The notes below the pieces were generated by a model. It ran no database searches. It worked only from the letters and a program-made list of their open reading frames with translations, and was not told the origin of the DNA. The position numbers and the translations under genes were made by a program. From Cotesia glomerata (taxonomy: Eukaryota > Arthropoda > Insecta > Hymenoptera > Braconidae), in contig NC_058165.1 of assembly GCF_020080835.1 (NCBI RefSeq), forward strand, positions 9,617,813 to 9,681,812: a stretch of DNA of 64,000 nt, read 5' to 3'. Each line of letters opens with the position of its first letter. The first letter of the stretch is position 1. This document shows positions 35,320 to 47,777 of the stretch, in pieces.

Positions 35320-37634
35320 ATGCTATCGAAAATAAAAAAGAAGACCGTGGAGAAAATTCCAAAGTCTTCTCAAGTGACAATCAGCAAACCTAAAAGGACG
35401 TTTTTTAAGTATCCTGAAGCTGATTTAAAAAAGGCTTTAGAGTTAATCAAAAGTGAAACTGCTATTTCATCGGCATCTAAACAATATAATATTCCTAGAA
35501 CGACATTGCGTAATAAGCTGAAAGGAAGAGCTCCAGAATCTTCAGGTCGCGTGGGTCCGGAATCTGTACTTGGTCATCATATTGAAAAAAAATTGGAAGA
35601 GTGGTTGTTAGGGACTAGTAAGATGGGTTTTCCGATAAATAAGGATTTTTTGATACACTCTGTGAAACAATTAGTAGAAGCAGAAGGGATGAAAAATCCG
35701 TTTAAAAACAATATCCCTGGAAGAAAGTGGTTTGAAGGTTTCCTTAAACGTCATCCACGCGTTGGACAAAAAAGAGCTGAACATCTTTGCAAGGTTCGGG
35801 CAGTTATCACTGAGAGTAGTATACGTTCTTGGTTTTCGCATGTAGCCGAAGAGCTTGGTGAAGATATTAAAATTCTTGAAGATCCTAGACGGGTTTTTGA
35901 TATGGATGAAACAGCAATACATCTTGTGCCAAAGGGTGGTCTTGTTTTGGCCGAAAGAGGAAAGGCTGTCTACGATGTAGCTGGTAATGAGAAAGAAAAT
36001 GTAACGACATTGTTTAATGTTAATGCTGCTGGAGAGTTTTCACTCCCATTAAAAATATTCAAATACGAACGATTACCGAAGATTTGTGTTTATTCTGCTC
36101 CAAAGAATTGGGGGATAGGGAAATCGGAAAATGGATGGATGACTAGTGAAGCTTTTTATGAATAATTTCCAAATGTTTTTTATCCATTTCTTCAAGAGAG
36201 TGAAATTGAACTCCCAGTGATTGTATTCTTAGATGGTCATGTCTCTCACATGTCGATCCATCTAAGTAAGTTCTGTAAAGAGAAACAAATTATCCTGTGC
36301 TGTTTCCCACCACACGCAACACATATTCTCCAGCCACTCGATGTATCTTTTTTTTCCCGTTAAAACAACGGTGGAAGAATTTGGTCCGTAATTGGCGAAT
36401 CGAAAATAATGGTGCTGATGTGCAAAAACATAATGTTCCAGCTTTTTTGTCAAAGCTCATCAATGAAGAAAATTTTGTTAATGTTATTAAGAGTGGATTT
36501 AAAGCTTGTGGCATATGCCCATTCGATGCTGACGCAGTTGATTACACTAAATACGTTGAGATGAAAGAATCTCAAAATGATCACAATATTTTTAACGAAT
36601 CTGATTAACAAAAATCATCACAAGTTTCATCTCATCGACAATTCGTTGAAAGTAAAATTGATGCAGAAGTTTTACAACGATTCAAGAACGCAAGAGCCGC
36701 AGGCATTGGTTGGGAAGCTGATGATAAATACGAGCTTTTGTATGATCTTTGGGTCAAGGCTGCAGAAGATGATAAAAATGTTGATAATGAACTGCAATCT
36801 TCATCGTGCCTCACTCTCGCGTCAAAAGATCTCAATCCTTCGATTCCCAATGACAACGACATTATTGAATTTCCGTTTCCTGAATTTTCAGAGCCTATTC
36901 TTAATGAAGGTGAGTATATGATTAGACAAAACAAAAATTTAAACACTTCCTAATGTTAATCGGTTTTTAGTGTCTTTCCATTGGTTTTTTAATTTAATTT
37001 TAAAATCATGTTTTAATTTAATTTTGTTTTTTATTCTTTTTTAGTCGATGAACAATTGGAATCCTTGATCTCTCACAGTCCTAACCAAAATTCAGATTTT
37101 GGAGTTCCTTTTTTACTTGAACCTCCTATCCCTTTAGATATTGATAATGATTCTCCCAGTGTTAGACCAATTCTTCCTTCCAGTGATAACGCTATCCAAT
37201 CATCACCTGTTATTATTGAGGTAACAGAACCTGATGCTGTTTCTTCTGTTATCACGGAAAATGTATCTAATCCTAATACTATAACAATGCGTCGAAAATC
37301 ATTAGACGAAGTCATAAATGAAATAGTTATGTGGCCTAAGTCTAAAAAACAGTTATCAAAGCGCAAACGTGCAGTTGAATATTTGCCTTCAGTAATAACA
37401 GCTGATAAGTGGATAAAAATTATGGAAGCTAAAGAAAAAGAAAAAAATGACAAAGAAGAAGAAAAAAAAATTTTTAAAATTGAAAGAGAAGAGAGAGTTG
37501 AAAAAAATAAAAAGATAAAACAAGAGAAATTAGAGGAAAAAGCTAGAAAAAAATTAGCTAAAGAATTACCTGCGAAAAAATCTGTAAAACCGCAAAAAAT
37601 GTCTAAAAATGAACTTAAAGTTCTTTACCTGTAA
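35320..37634 (+). pseudogene. pogo/Tigger transposase, inactivated
   Basis: The start ATG at 35320 follows a probable 5'-UTR intron (GTAAGT donor at about 34969; acceptor at about 35310). The N-terminal psq-type HTH includes ASKQYNIPRTTLRNKLKG; a CENP-B-like domain follows (NNIPGRKWFEGFLKRHPRV); then the DDE_1 core with the first Asp in VFDMDETAIHLV and the second in VIVFLDGHVSHM. Lesions: nonsense at 36163-36165 where the family has an aromatic residue, a frameshift at the poly-T near 36350, and a stop at 36606. The C-terminal tail continues through a GT-AG intron (about 36911-37044) into a Lys/Glu-rich coiled coil ending at 37634. The element could be mobilised only by another copy. Confidence 0.82.
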
Positions 37635-38782
37635 TAGTTTTATTATTTTATGTTCAAATATGTTAAAAATAAATTGATATTTTGCTAATTAATTGAGTAA
37701 ATATTAATAATATTCCATCCACCAAAAACTTTTATTTATTATGACCACAAGTGGTGCAACCGATGACCAAAAGTAGTACTTCTATGGCCACTACTGGTGA
37801 AACAACAGGTATGATTAATTATTTCTATTTTTTTAAACTAAAGTAAGTTTATAAGGTATTTGCTTTTAATTATTCGATAACTAATGTATTAAAGATATCA
37901 TTAATCTATATTACGTTATTATATACTTTACTTAAGTTAATCTATATATATATATATATAGGGAAAGTGGGTTTCGTAGACCGTCAATCACGCAAAAACT
38001 ACTGAACATATTGACATGGGACTAGGACCATTCGACGCGGAATGAATTGTAGATGGTTATAGGCTACTTATTTTTCGAATTCCATCAATCCTTCACCATT
38101 TTATTTCTATTTAACTTTGATAAACATTTTTTCCCGCCGATTAAAACAAAAGACGAGCATTTTCCTTCAATTCATTTATTTTTTTATCGGCATGAAGGGT
38201 ATTACGTTTTTTTTTCTTTTTTTTTGAGAATTTAGTTCCATCTACCATCGCGTGGGCGGATGCGTGAGTGGATGCGTGGGCAGATGCATGGGCGGATGCG
38301 TTGGTGGAAAATTTCACTAATTATTTCATTTAGGCATGAAGGATATTACGTGTTTTTTTTTTTTTTTTTTTTTTTGAGAATTTAGTTCCATCTACCAACG
38401 CGTGCACGGACGCGTGGGCATATGCGTGGGCGGATGCGTGGGTGTAATATATATGAGCGAAATAGGGTTTCTTTGACTAAAGTTGACGTCAAAACTACTG
38501 AAGCTATCGGGATGGGACTGCTACCATTCGACGCAGAATTTTTCGTAGATGGTTATGGGCTACTTATTTTTTGGATTTTATCAACTATTTCTCATTTTTT
38601 TACGATTTACTTTTACATACATTTTTTCCCGCTAAGAAAAACAAAAGACTCTCATTTTTTATTCATTTGTTTCCCTAGCGGATCCGTTTACACGGTGTGT
38701 AACGGTGTAAACTCAGTGTAATATGGATTACACCTAGTTTCTACCGAAAAAACGCCGTATTGACACGGTAGATTTGTGAAAA

Positions 38783-39003
38783 ATTTAGCTGAGGTTTACA
38801 CCTATATTACACCGATGTGTCAACACTCGGTTAACTCCGTATAAACACCAAATTTCCACTGAATGTGCTTTAATATTGGTCTTTCACAGATTTTAGGTTT
38901 TTATTGAAGCACATTCAGTGGAGATTTGGTGTTTATACGGAGTTAACCGAATGTTGACACATCGGTGTAACACAGGTGTAAACCTCAGCTACATTTTTCA
39001 CAA
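38783..39003. repeat. long inverted repeat (about 95-bp arms)
   Basis: The left arm 38783-38872 (TTGTGAAAAATTTAGCTGAG ... CACTGAATGTGCTT) is matched in reverse by 38907-39003, with a loop of about 35 nt. RNA from it would fold into a long hairpin. A third copy of the arm's inner part lies at 39008-39040. Confidence 0.8.
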
Positions 39004-39060
39004 ATCTCCAAACACCAAATTTCCACTGAATGTGCTTCAATATTGATCTTTCACTAATTT

Positions 39061-40391
39061 TAGGCTTTTATTGCGACTTTCGTAATGAAAAACTTGTCTA
39101 AGTTCATATGCGCTAAGATAATGTGATAAATTCATTTGGTCGAATTTGGAATTCATATGATCTAACATTTATAATATCTATTGAAATTACATTACATGGT
39201 GTACATTTTTAATATTCTCAAAAAATTAGCATCATATTATTAAATTTAATAAATTTTTTGAATCGATAAAAATTCATCCAAGCTTATTTTCGAGATTGTT
39301 GGAGCCTTCATTTGCCTTATAACGTAGTTTTCTCATCAAAGTCATAATTTTTCTCGCATATACATCACGTTTGCATTGGTCATTCGTTTCATTCATAAAC
39401 GTTTTATGCACTGTTGACACTTAGTGTCTCAACGGAGTATTCAAAACGAGTTGACAGTGTATCCGCTGGTTAAAAAAATTGATTACAAAGAAATGAAAAA
39501 ATATTAGTCAATGAAAACTGTATATGCACAAAATGAACATTTAGATATATATTTACATAGACTCAATTCTTTTCAATTCATATTTTTAACCAGGATAATG
39601 TACTCTCATTTGGTGAAGATAAAAATTTTTATGTGAAACGTTATTTTTGACTATTTTAGAAAAATTTTGGGATAAACAATGCATTATTATGGACCATATA
39701 ATTGCCGTGTTCAAATGGAAATAGTACACGATATAATTGTTCGATTTTCACAGAAAATTCAAAGTCGCGAGGAAATAAAAAAAGATAATAATAATCTTTT
39801 TAAAAGTTTCAACTTTCATCATTTAAAAATTTTTTTGGAGCGCTTTCAGTATTGAAATAAAACTGTACATGCGCTATTAACAGTTGTAACTCATTGAATT
39901 TTAATGTGCTGAAGCTATGTAAAGCGCGTTTAGGAATTTACGGAAAATTTGAGACTTTCGTCATAAAGTGGAAATTGAAACATGAAATTCTATCTAATTT
40001 CCGCACGGCGTTTTTATTTTAAATACATTTTCACAAAGTTTAAAAACAATTTACAGAAGTCTCCCTGTAATCATACTTTAATTTTTTTGGCAGTTACACA
40101 TCTTTACTCCAGATTACTCAACTCTGCGACATACTGTATTCAACACAAAAAATTAAATAAAAAAAAAAAAAAATCTTTACTCAATTCTTACACTACTCGA
40201 AACTACCTTTACTCAGTACCAATTGTATTTTATGAAATCTTTACTCAATAGTATTTTATAAGTGTTGACGCGCTTTTAAAAATCTCTATTCAATATTTTA
40301 TTCGGCAAAAACAAAACTGTACTCAAAATTTCTCAGCTCTGTGCAATCTGTACTCCAATAAAATAATTTAATAAATTAAAAAAAAATTTTT

Positions 40392-40395
<4 letters not shown>
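39061..40395. other. AT-rich interior of the CACTA-like element
   Basis: No gene supported. The frame at 39982-40251 is AT-rich and without recognisable features. Confidence 0.4.

Positions 40396-40475
<80 letters not shown>
40396..40475. repeat. (TA)n microsatellite
   Basis: About 75 bp of TA dinucleotides. Confidence 0.95.
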
Positions 40476-40479
<4 letters not shown>

Positions 40480-40539
40480 GGATAAAAACTAATTCACTAT
40501 ATGTAACGATATCGGCTAAATGATACTTTGTGTATCTCA

Positions 40540-40845
40540 TAAATGATTACAGTGAGGTTTGAAGTTCGAGAAAATTCTCTCTTCTACACACTACTACCAC
40601 ACTTGTAAGTCCCTCAGGTGTATGAGATATGCGCAGTCAGTTCTGCTCAGGCCCACTCTATCTCAACATCTCGACATCCCGCTCAAGCCGACTTCGTATG
40701 GTTGTCGCGTAGTACTGCCTGATTTTGAGTGAAGAAGCCATTGTGACTAAAAATACTTCTTGCGTCAGCCATTACAATAATAGTAAAATTTTTATAAAAC
40801 ACAATATTGTGGTTCAATTTTTTTACTAGTGACATAGTATTTTAC
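40540..40845 (+). promoter_or_regulatory. possible promoter and 5'-UTR exon inside the CACTA-like element
   Basis: A less AT-rich patch (CGCAGTCAGTTCTGCTCAGG near 40632) ends in a good splice donor (ACTACGTAAGTG at about 40843). The next strong acceptor before an ATG is TTATTTCAG at 44212-44220. This could be a non-coding first exon. Only inference. Confidence 0.3.
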
Positions 40846-41336
40846 TACGTAAGTGTACCCAACTATTGTTATTATATCCTATAGCAAACAAAATTATAAA
40901 AATTTTGTTTATTTGTTTTCCAGTAGAAAGGTAAGTTTGTTTACAAATTGCTATATTAAAAAATTTCCAGAAAAAAGTAGACATTTCTGTATGTTGTGTT
41001 ACAGATACTATAAGGGATTATATCTATTAGGTACCGTTGAAAAGACATAAGCATACATAAACATTTTTTTTATTAGAAATCTACTTAATCATTTTTGAAA
41101 GTATTTTAGTTGAAAAAAATTTTTTTAATTGAAAATTTTGTTTAACAGCTTTATGACTTCCGGGGTAGGTATTGGCTGTCTTACTGGCGGATTAAAAAAA
41201 AATTATTTTTTAATCGTAGATATTTGAAAAATGTACAATGTGAGCAAATTTTTTTTCACCATGTTTTTTTTGCAAAAAAAAAATTTTTTTTTCTTTACTT
41301 AATTTTTTTTCTAGTGATAATAAAAATAAGAGAACC

Positions 41337-41569
41337 GGTGACGTTAGCCGAGTCGTCTAAGGCGCATGGCCTATAGAGAACTCGGACTAACTTACCGGCC
41401 AGGCGTGGGTTCGAATCCCAAGCTGGTCTTAGAAACCAATTTGGTTGATATTCGGCCCTTGCCGCGTAGGTTAAGATTTACACAACCCAAAAAGACCCAA
41501 CGTACCACTCCCAACAGTTAAAAGTCGGCGATATGACCACAGCAGTTAAAACCGACTCTAAATAATAAT

Positions 41570-41600
<31 letters not shown>
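41337..41600 (+). mobile_element. tRNA-Leu-like SINE with poly(A) tail
   Basis: The head has A-box-like TTAGCCGAGTCGTCTAAGG (41346-41364) and a B box GGGTTCGAATCCC (41407-41419), with the long spacing of a tRNA with a big variable arm (Leu/Ser type). A tRNA-unrelated body of about 140 bp follows, then AATAATAATA and poly(A) to about 41598. Confidence 0.82.
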
Positions 41601-44220
41601 ATAATTCATAATTTAAAAAATGTTTTTAACAAATGAAAGACAAAAAAAAATGACACTGAAGTTGACGACAATTAGAAATTTTTTAATCATTTCATAACAA
41701 TGAAATTTATTAAGCAAAAAATTTAATAAAAAATTCCAGTTATAAAAATAAAAAAAAAATTATCAATGAAAATAGAATAAAAGCATTTTTGTTATTGTAA
41801 TTGATTAATAATAAGAATTTAAAAATTGACAATTGTCAGCTAATTTTAATATCACAAAAAATAAAAAAATTCGATATGCAAAAATCACAAAGAACTATTA
41901 ATTCAATTTATTAGAAATAATTTTTTTAAACTAATTTGTTTTTTGAGGAGGTTCGAGCGAATTTAATATAAAAAATAATTTCCAACCTTGAGCTTTGAAA
42001 TTGAGTATACGTATAAATAAATGTCATTTTTCTAATCCCAAAATTTTAAAATATTCACCGTTTAGTTGCTTAGAGATTAAATTTCAAAAATCACATTTTT
42101 CATCTTTTTATACACGGGCTCTTATGGTGGACGAACTTTAGTTGAGACTTTAATTATTTTTTTCAATATTAACCTCCCAACTTTAACGAACAAAAAACTA
42201 TACACAAGAGACTTGGATTGTTGTAAAATATAAAAAAAAATTTAATAATAATACATTACCGATATAGTTTTTGAAGTATTTAAAGTTAAATTTTAAGTTT
42301 TTAACTCGTTTATCGTCAGCTATTTATTCAAATAAAGATTTGACAACGTTGCATCAACAGGTGAGAAAAAAAAAGGATAGAAATATAGTTACAGAGAGAG
42401 AAATATCTAACTCACACACTCATGCACGTCTCTGTAATGGGTGTAGTCAAACGCGCTGTTGCCAAATCTGTTTATTTAATCCGGCAAGTAATAAATACGA
42501 AAGTCGTTTTATTACTTTATTTTATAAAATAAGGAAAAATTATAGATTATTAAATCGTTCAAATAATTTTAATTCAAAATAAAGGATTTTGACGAATATT
42601 GGGAAGACTAAAAGTAAAAAAAAATTTAATCGTTATTTTGACTCATAAGTTACGCTCGAACTTCCTTGAATAACATCTAAAAACGTCAAGGGTCTGCTGA
42701 CTTTTATGTTTTTTTTTATATTGTTCAAAAATTTTTATCCAAATTAGATTTTATTTTTACTAACGAATATATCTTCTTCCAAAACTTGAAATTTTTAGTG
42801 AGTATTATACTTTTAGATCATAATTATGTAAATGGCAAAAATATATTTTTTTATTCGCTTTTATGGTTTCCGAGTACCGTAATCACATAATAATTATACA
42901 CCCTTATGAGATCTATAACATGGTATATAGATTATAGATCTTTCAAAATTAAAATATTTTGTATTCACATTTCTTTGACTCATTTGATTAGATCACGAGG
43001 TTATCATATATACAATATATATGCAATATACATTTTAATTACCAATATACATTTTAATAGTTACCAATATACATTTTAATAACACTCACGTTATATATTG
43101 AAAATTAAAATTAACAAATTTTTAGTTTAATTCTAGTCTTTTCATAATACTATTTGATTATCTGTTTTTATTTTGTCTGTAAATATTACTTTTGATCAAT
43201 TCAATTAATACTTAGATCGTAAAAAATTATAAGTTCTTACTAACATAACAGTGTACATGAACATTTTAAGTTTTTTGTTAATTTTATAAATTGAGTGTTA
43301 TGATTATTTCAAAAAATATCTTTTGTTCATCACACACATTTTAAAATTACTTGTTGGCTTATGACTCCTTAACTTCAACAATGACGAAATTTTGTTTTTA
43401 ATAATGTCTTGAAGTAGAAAATATTTTTAAAGAAATGAAGAAAAGGAACTATAATGTAAAAATGTTCAAATAGACTTGTAAAATAATCAAGATGAGTGAG
43501 GTGTATATTTTTTGAAATAAGTGTAAAACAATGAAAATATGTATCAGTCTTCATTCTCTCATAACAAAATTGGTTTCTTTATTAGTAAAAAAAAAAAATA
43601 ACATAATTATAAGTAAACGAATTCCAGTATTTTATTAATTCAAAAAAAATAGATTTTTCCTATGAGAGGAAATTTTCTATTTTCTTATTGTCAAAATAAA
43701 ATTAATCGGTATTTGCTTTAATATGCTTTAATTCATCCGTATTTTACAATGCTATATAGATTAAGGAAGTACGAGCGGGGAGAGCAGCAACCATATGATT
43801 TTTCTCAATATATAGATATACATTTAACATTGGCTAATGGCGGCATTTATTTTTCTTTTAATCAATACACTTTAATTAGTCGGGCAAGTGTAAATTTTTT
43901 TGAATTAAATTTTTCACTAATATATTTACTTTCATCCATAAGTTTTTTAAAAATACTCATCGACAGTTTTCCGAGAAAAATACAGAAATGTATCTATGTT
44001 TGGAGGTTATCCCATAAGACCGATGTTAAATTGCTCAACGTCAAAGTTAATTATTTAAATAAATAATCGGGCAATCTCCTTCAAATTTTCGGAATTTATT
44101 TAGACATATTTAAACTTTATATTAAAAAAATTTCAAGCCTTTTATCAAAAGTTGCCTTGGTGCTCGTACTACCTTAAATGACTGGGAATTGTAAATGAAA
44201 AATATTCTCATCTTATTTCA
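41601..44220. other. AT-rich interior of the CACTA-like element
   Basis: No gene supported. Fragments such as GTCGACTAACTTTAGTATCATA occur in variants at 19289, 44508 and 45553, and ACTACCTTAAATGACTG at 44168 matches 19848, so this element shares interior sequence with the CACTA-like element at 17.1-21.2 kb. Tandem AATATACATTTTAATA words lie at 43028-43085. Confidence 0.45.
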
Positions 44221-44367
44221 GCTACCAAATTATTCTTATAATGAGCGGGAATCGAGGAATGTCACGGACAGCAATATTCAAAAGGAATAAGAAAAAACTT
44301 CAAAATTATAAGAAATTGTACCCTCAGGATAAACTACTACGTTCCCTTCCTGGCGGATTTTTGGAAG
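44221..44367 (+). CDS. candidate coding exon of unknown function inside the CACTA-like element
   Basis: After acceptor TTATTTCAG, an ATG at 44241 opens a basic peptide (MSGNRGMSRTAIFKRNKKKL ... LPGGFLEE) closing at a GTAAGT donor near 44369. Codon content is less AT-biased than the surroundings. I do not recognise the product; it could be the first coding exon of a transposon gene or a captured host exon. Confidence 0.3.
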
Positions 44368-44639
44368 AAGTAAGTTTTAAAAATTTTTAAACACAGACAG
44401 TTAAACTCAAGTACTTAAAACTCAAAACTGTAAATGCAATTAAAAAAAATATTATTCAGTTCTAATTTAACACATTAAGCAAAATAAAAAAATTGAAAAT
44501 GTCGACTAACTTTCTTATTATAAATTAACAGACATCTGTAAATTTTTTTGACTTTTATAACAGTAAAATTGTTATGAAAAAATTTTAATTAAAAAATTCC
44601 ACGTCAAAAAATTGAAAAAAATTACAAGTGCAAACTTTT

Positions 44640-44780
44640 TTAACTTTTCGCTAAGAAAATTGAAAATTTTCAAAAATCGGGAAGTTATTGTTTTTACCCC
44701 GTTTTCCAAAAATCGAGTTTTCATCAGATCTTGACGTTTTGAGGTCCTCGGAAGCTTCCCTGACTATTCCCGCGACGGGA

Positions 44781-44856
<76 letters not shown>

Positions 44857-45507
44857 AAACCTCTCATAACTTTTGAACGGCTTCGCCGATTTGATCGAGG
44901 TTTCTGTCATTCGAAAGGGCTTGACCAAACTTAGATTTTGAATACAATTTGGACCGATTCGGATCGGTAGATTTTGAGAAATCTTAAAAAAACTACGAAA
45001 AAAAAAATTTTTAAATTTGGTTTTTTTGGAATAACTTTTAAACGGCTCTACCGATCGATTCCAAAAACTAATCAGTTCTTAACATCAAAAAACCACGTTG
45101 ATCGCCGCCGGTCCGGTCAAAATCGGTTAATTCGTTCGTGAGTTATCGTTGACGAAAGAAAACCGAAAAAAGTGTTTTTTCGGAATTACTCCGAAATTCC
45201 TGGTTCGATCAAATTAAACTCAAAAATTCTCCATGAGGCTCAAAAGACTGTATCGAATGCCGTTAACCGCGTAAAAATCTGTTAGTTCATTAAAAAGTTA
45301 TTGTGGTTTGAAAATTCAAAAATTAGTGTTTTATTAAACTTCTACCAGACTTTTGAGCTCGGAGAGCTCAAAATGATACGAAAATTATATTTTTGAGCTC
45401 AAAGAGCTCAGAAACGTAATAAATGCAATTTTGAGCGGTAAAGTATGAAACTAGCAGGATGTTGCAGGGATGGCCTTTAGGGTCAACCGTTTTCCTAATT
45501 TTTTTTT
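44640..45507 (+). repeat. dispersed GT/GAGCTC repeat, uninterrupted full copy
   Basis: The reference copy: TTAACTTTTCGCTAAG at the start, (GT)n at 44782-44850, ACTTTTGAACGGCTTCGCCG, degenerate modules, GAGCTC cluster at 45354-45411, and GATGGCCTTTAGGGT at 45470 near the end. Confidence 0.8.
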
Positions 45508-46410
45508 GAATATGTTTTTTATCGTTGACCTGTAATAAAAATTAAAAAGATTGACAGATGTCTGCTAACTTCAGTATCATAATTAATAATGTCTATTAGT
45601 AAACTATTCCAATACATATTTATCTAAGCATGCATATATATTTATTTATTTTATTTATTTGTATCAAAAAGAATTCTAATAATAATAAAAGACAATGCAC
45701 TGGAATATAGGAATCTAACGGAATAAAATAAGTGGTGACCGTAGCGGCATCAGGCGTAATTTACTTAAAGCGAGATTTGTTAATAGTTAACAAATCTATA
45801 TTTGAATGAAATAAATGAGTCGATTCAATTAAATAAACCAAAACGAAGTAGTATTTAATTCAAAGTAATATATATTTAAATGAAAGAAATTTGTTAACAT
45901 TAAATAAATATTTTTGATTTATTTCAAATAAATCTGCGCATTTGAGTCCAACAAACGGTTTTCTTAGTGTAGTTTTAGTAGTTTTAAGATTTAGAAAAGT
46001 ATCAAGATTATGTTGGAGTTATATTTAAAAAATCTGTTCAACTAAGCTTATAAAAAAGATTTTGTTAAAAGACCAGATCGGATAACCTAAAATATGTTGT
46101 AGTAACGAATAAATATAGTTGTATAAACATCCCGAAATCAATCAATTTGTAAGCATAACAAAATAGAAAAAAATAATTTTTTGCTGTTACAAAATGATTT
46201 TGCTGTCACCCAGAATAATTCTGTTGCCAAAATTAAAATTCTGAAAAGCTTTTCGCCAAAATTGTTATAAGGGTTATAACTTACAAATTTTTTTATTATT
46301 GTAACGATTAAAAAATCTTGGATGTGGTCCACTATATTGACTAAAAGATTGATTTTTTATTATTTTAATGGTTAATGTCATAAATCTAACGTTAATTAAA
46401 ATAGTTAAAA
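45508..46410. other. non-coding AT-rich DNA
   Basis: No gene supported. ATTTGTTAATAGTTAACAAATC at 45776 resembles the interiors of the CACTGATAG MITEs. Confidence 0.4.
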
Positions 46411-47000
46411 AAATTAGGAAAACGGTTGACCCTAAAGGCCATCTCTGCAATTTTCCGCTAATTCCATACCTAAACGCTTGATATTGCACTTATGACGTTT
46501 TTGAGCTTCTCGAACTCCGAAATATAATTTATCTGTTTTTTCGAGTTCTCCGAGCTCAAAGAGTGAGCTGTTGTATGATTTTGAGCTCTCCAAGCTCAAA
46601 TATTTCGATTTTTTTGGCTTTTGAGCTCTTCGAGCTCAATAATCTAATAGCAATTTAAAAAAACACTATTCTTAAAATTTTTAAACTGCAATTACTTTTG
46701 AATGAATGAATCGTTTTTTACGCGGCGATCGACGTGTTTATTTTATGTTAAGAGCTAATTAGATTTGGAATCGATCGGTAAAGCGGTTTAAAAGTTATTC
46801 TAAGAAAACCACATTTAAAAAAAATTTTTTTCGTAGTTTTTTCAAAATTTCTCAAAATTTACCGGTTTGAATCGGTCCAAATTATATTAAAAATCTAAGT
46901 TTGGTCAAGACCTTTCGAATGCCACTAACCGCGATCAAATCGGTCAAGCCGTTCAAAATTTATAATCGGTTCACAAACTTACACACACACACACACACCT
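46411..47000 (-). repeat. dispersed GT/GAGCTC repeat, reverse copy
   Basis: Starts with the reverse of the GGGTCAACCGTTTTCCTAAT end and finishes in a (CA)n tract at 46981-46999, so it is truncated at the microsatellite. Confidence 0.75.
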
Positions 47001-47057
47001 TTTTAATTTTAATAACGTTCAATGTTAATTTATCTTTAATATTAACACGGAGTTCTA

Positions 47058-47775
47058 CACTGATAGAAGGATTTTTTTGTATTTAAAAAGATTTGTTAAT
47101 ATTTAATAAATGATTTATTAGAGGATAGGTCCTTAACTAATATTTATTAACAGTTAATAAATTATTTATTAGCAGCTATTTTTTTGTGCTAACCAAATAT
47201 TTATTACTATTTAATAAACGATTTATTAACATATAAAGAACGATTTATAAACATCTATAAAATCATTTATTAATATTTAATAAATCATTTATTAGTATTT
47301 ACACACTGGATTATTAATATTTAAAAAATTCCTCAGAAACGTGTTTCAATGTTTTATTTTAATTATAAAAATTACAGAGAATTAGATATTTAATGAAGTA
47401 AATGTAAAATGAAATTAAAGGATACAAATTATGAAAAGAAAAATAGTTTACAATTATTTGTAAATATAATTCTCAGTCTGATTAATTCTCTTTATTTACA
47501 ACTACGCGTTAAGTACCAACGCCATCTACCAACACCGATCACCAACAAAATATTTGTTAACTATTAACAAATCTTATTTGGTGGAAATAAATATTTTTTT
47601 AAATATATTAAAGCTTCTTAATAGTTACAAAAATTTTGTTTTCATAAAAAATAGATTTAGTTAATACTAACAAATATTGTTAATAGTAAAAAAATATTAT
47701 TTCCACCCAAAAAAATATCTGAAGAAGATTTTAATAAATTGATTTATTAAATACAAACAAATCCTTCTATCAGTG
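47058..47775. mobile_element. 718-bp MITE with CACTGATAGAAGGA ends
   Basis: Begins CACTGATAGAAGGATTTTTT and ends AATCCTTCTATCAGTG, flanked by TA on both sides. The interior is full of ATTTATTAA/TTAATAAAT words. The TA duplication suggests Tc1/mariner type. Confidence 0.8.
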
Positions 47776-47777
47776 TA

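Noticed and set aside
41337..41435. Possible tRNA-Leu gene
   Set aside because: Acceptor stem pairing is poor and a SINE body with poly(A) follows.
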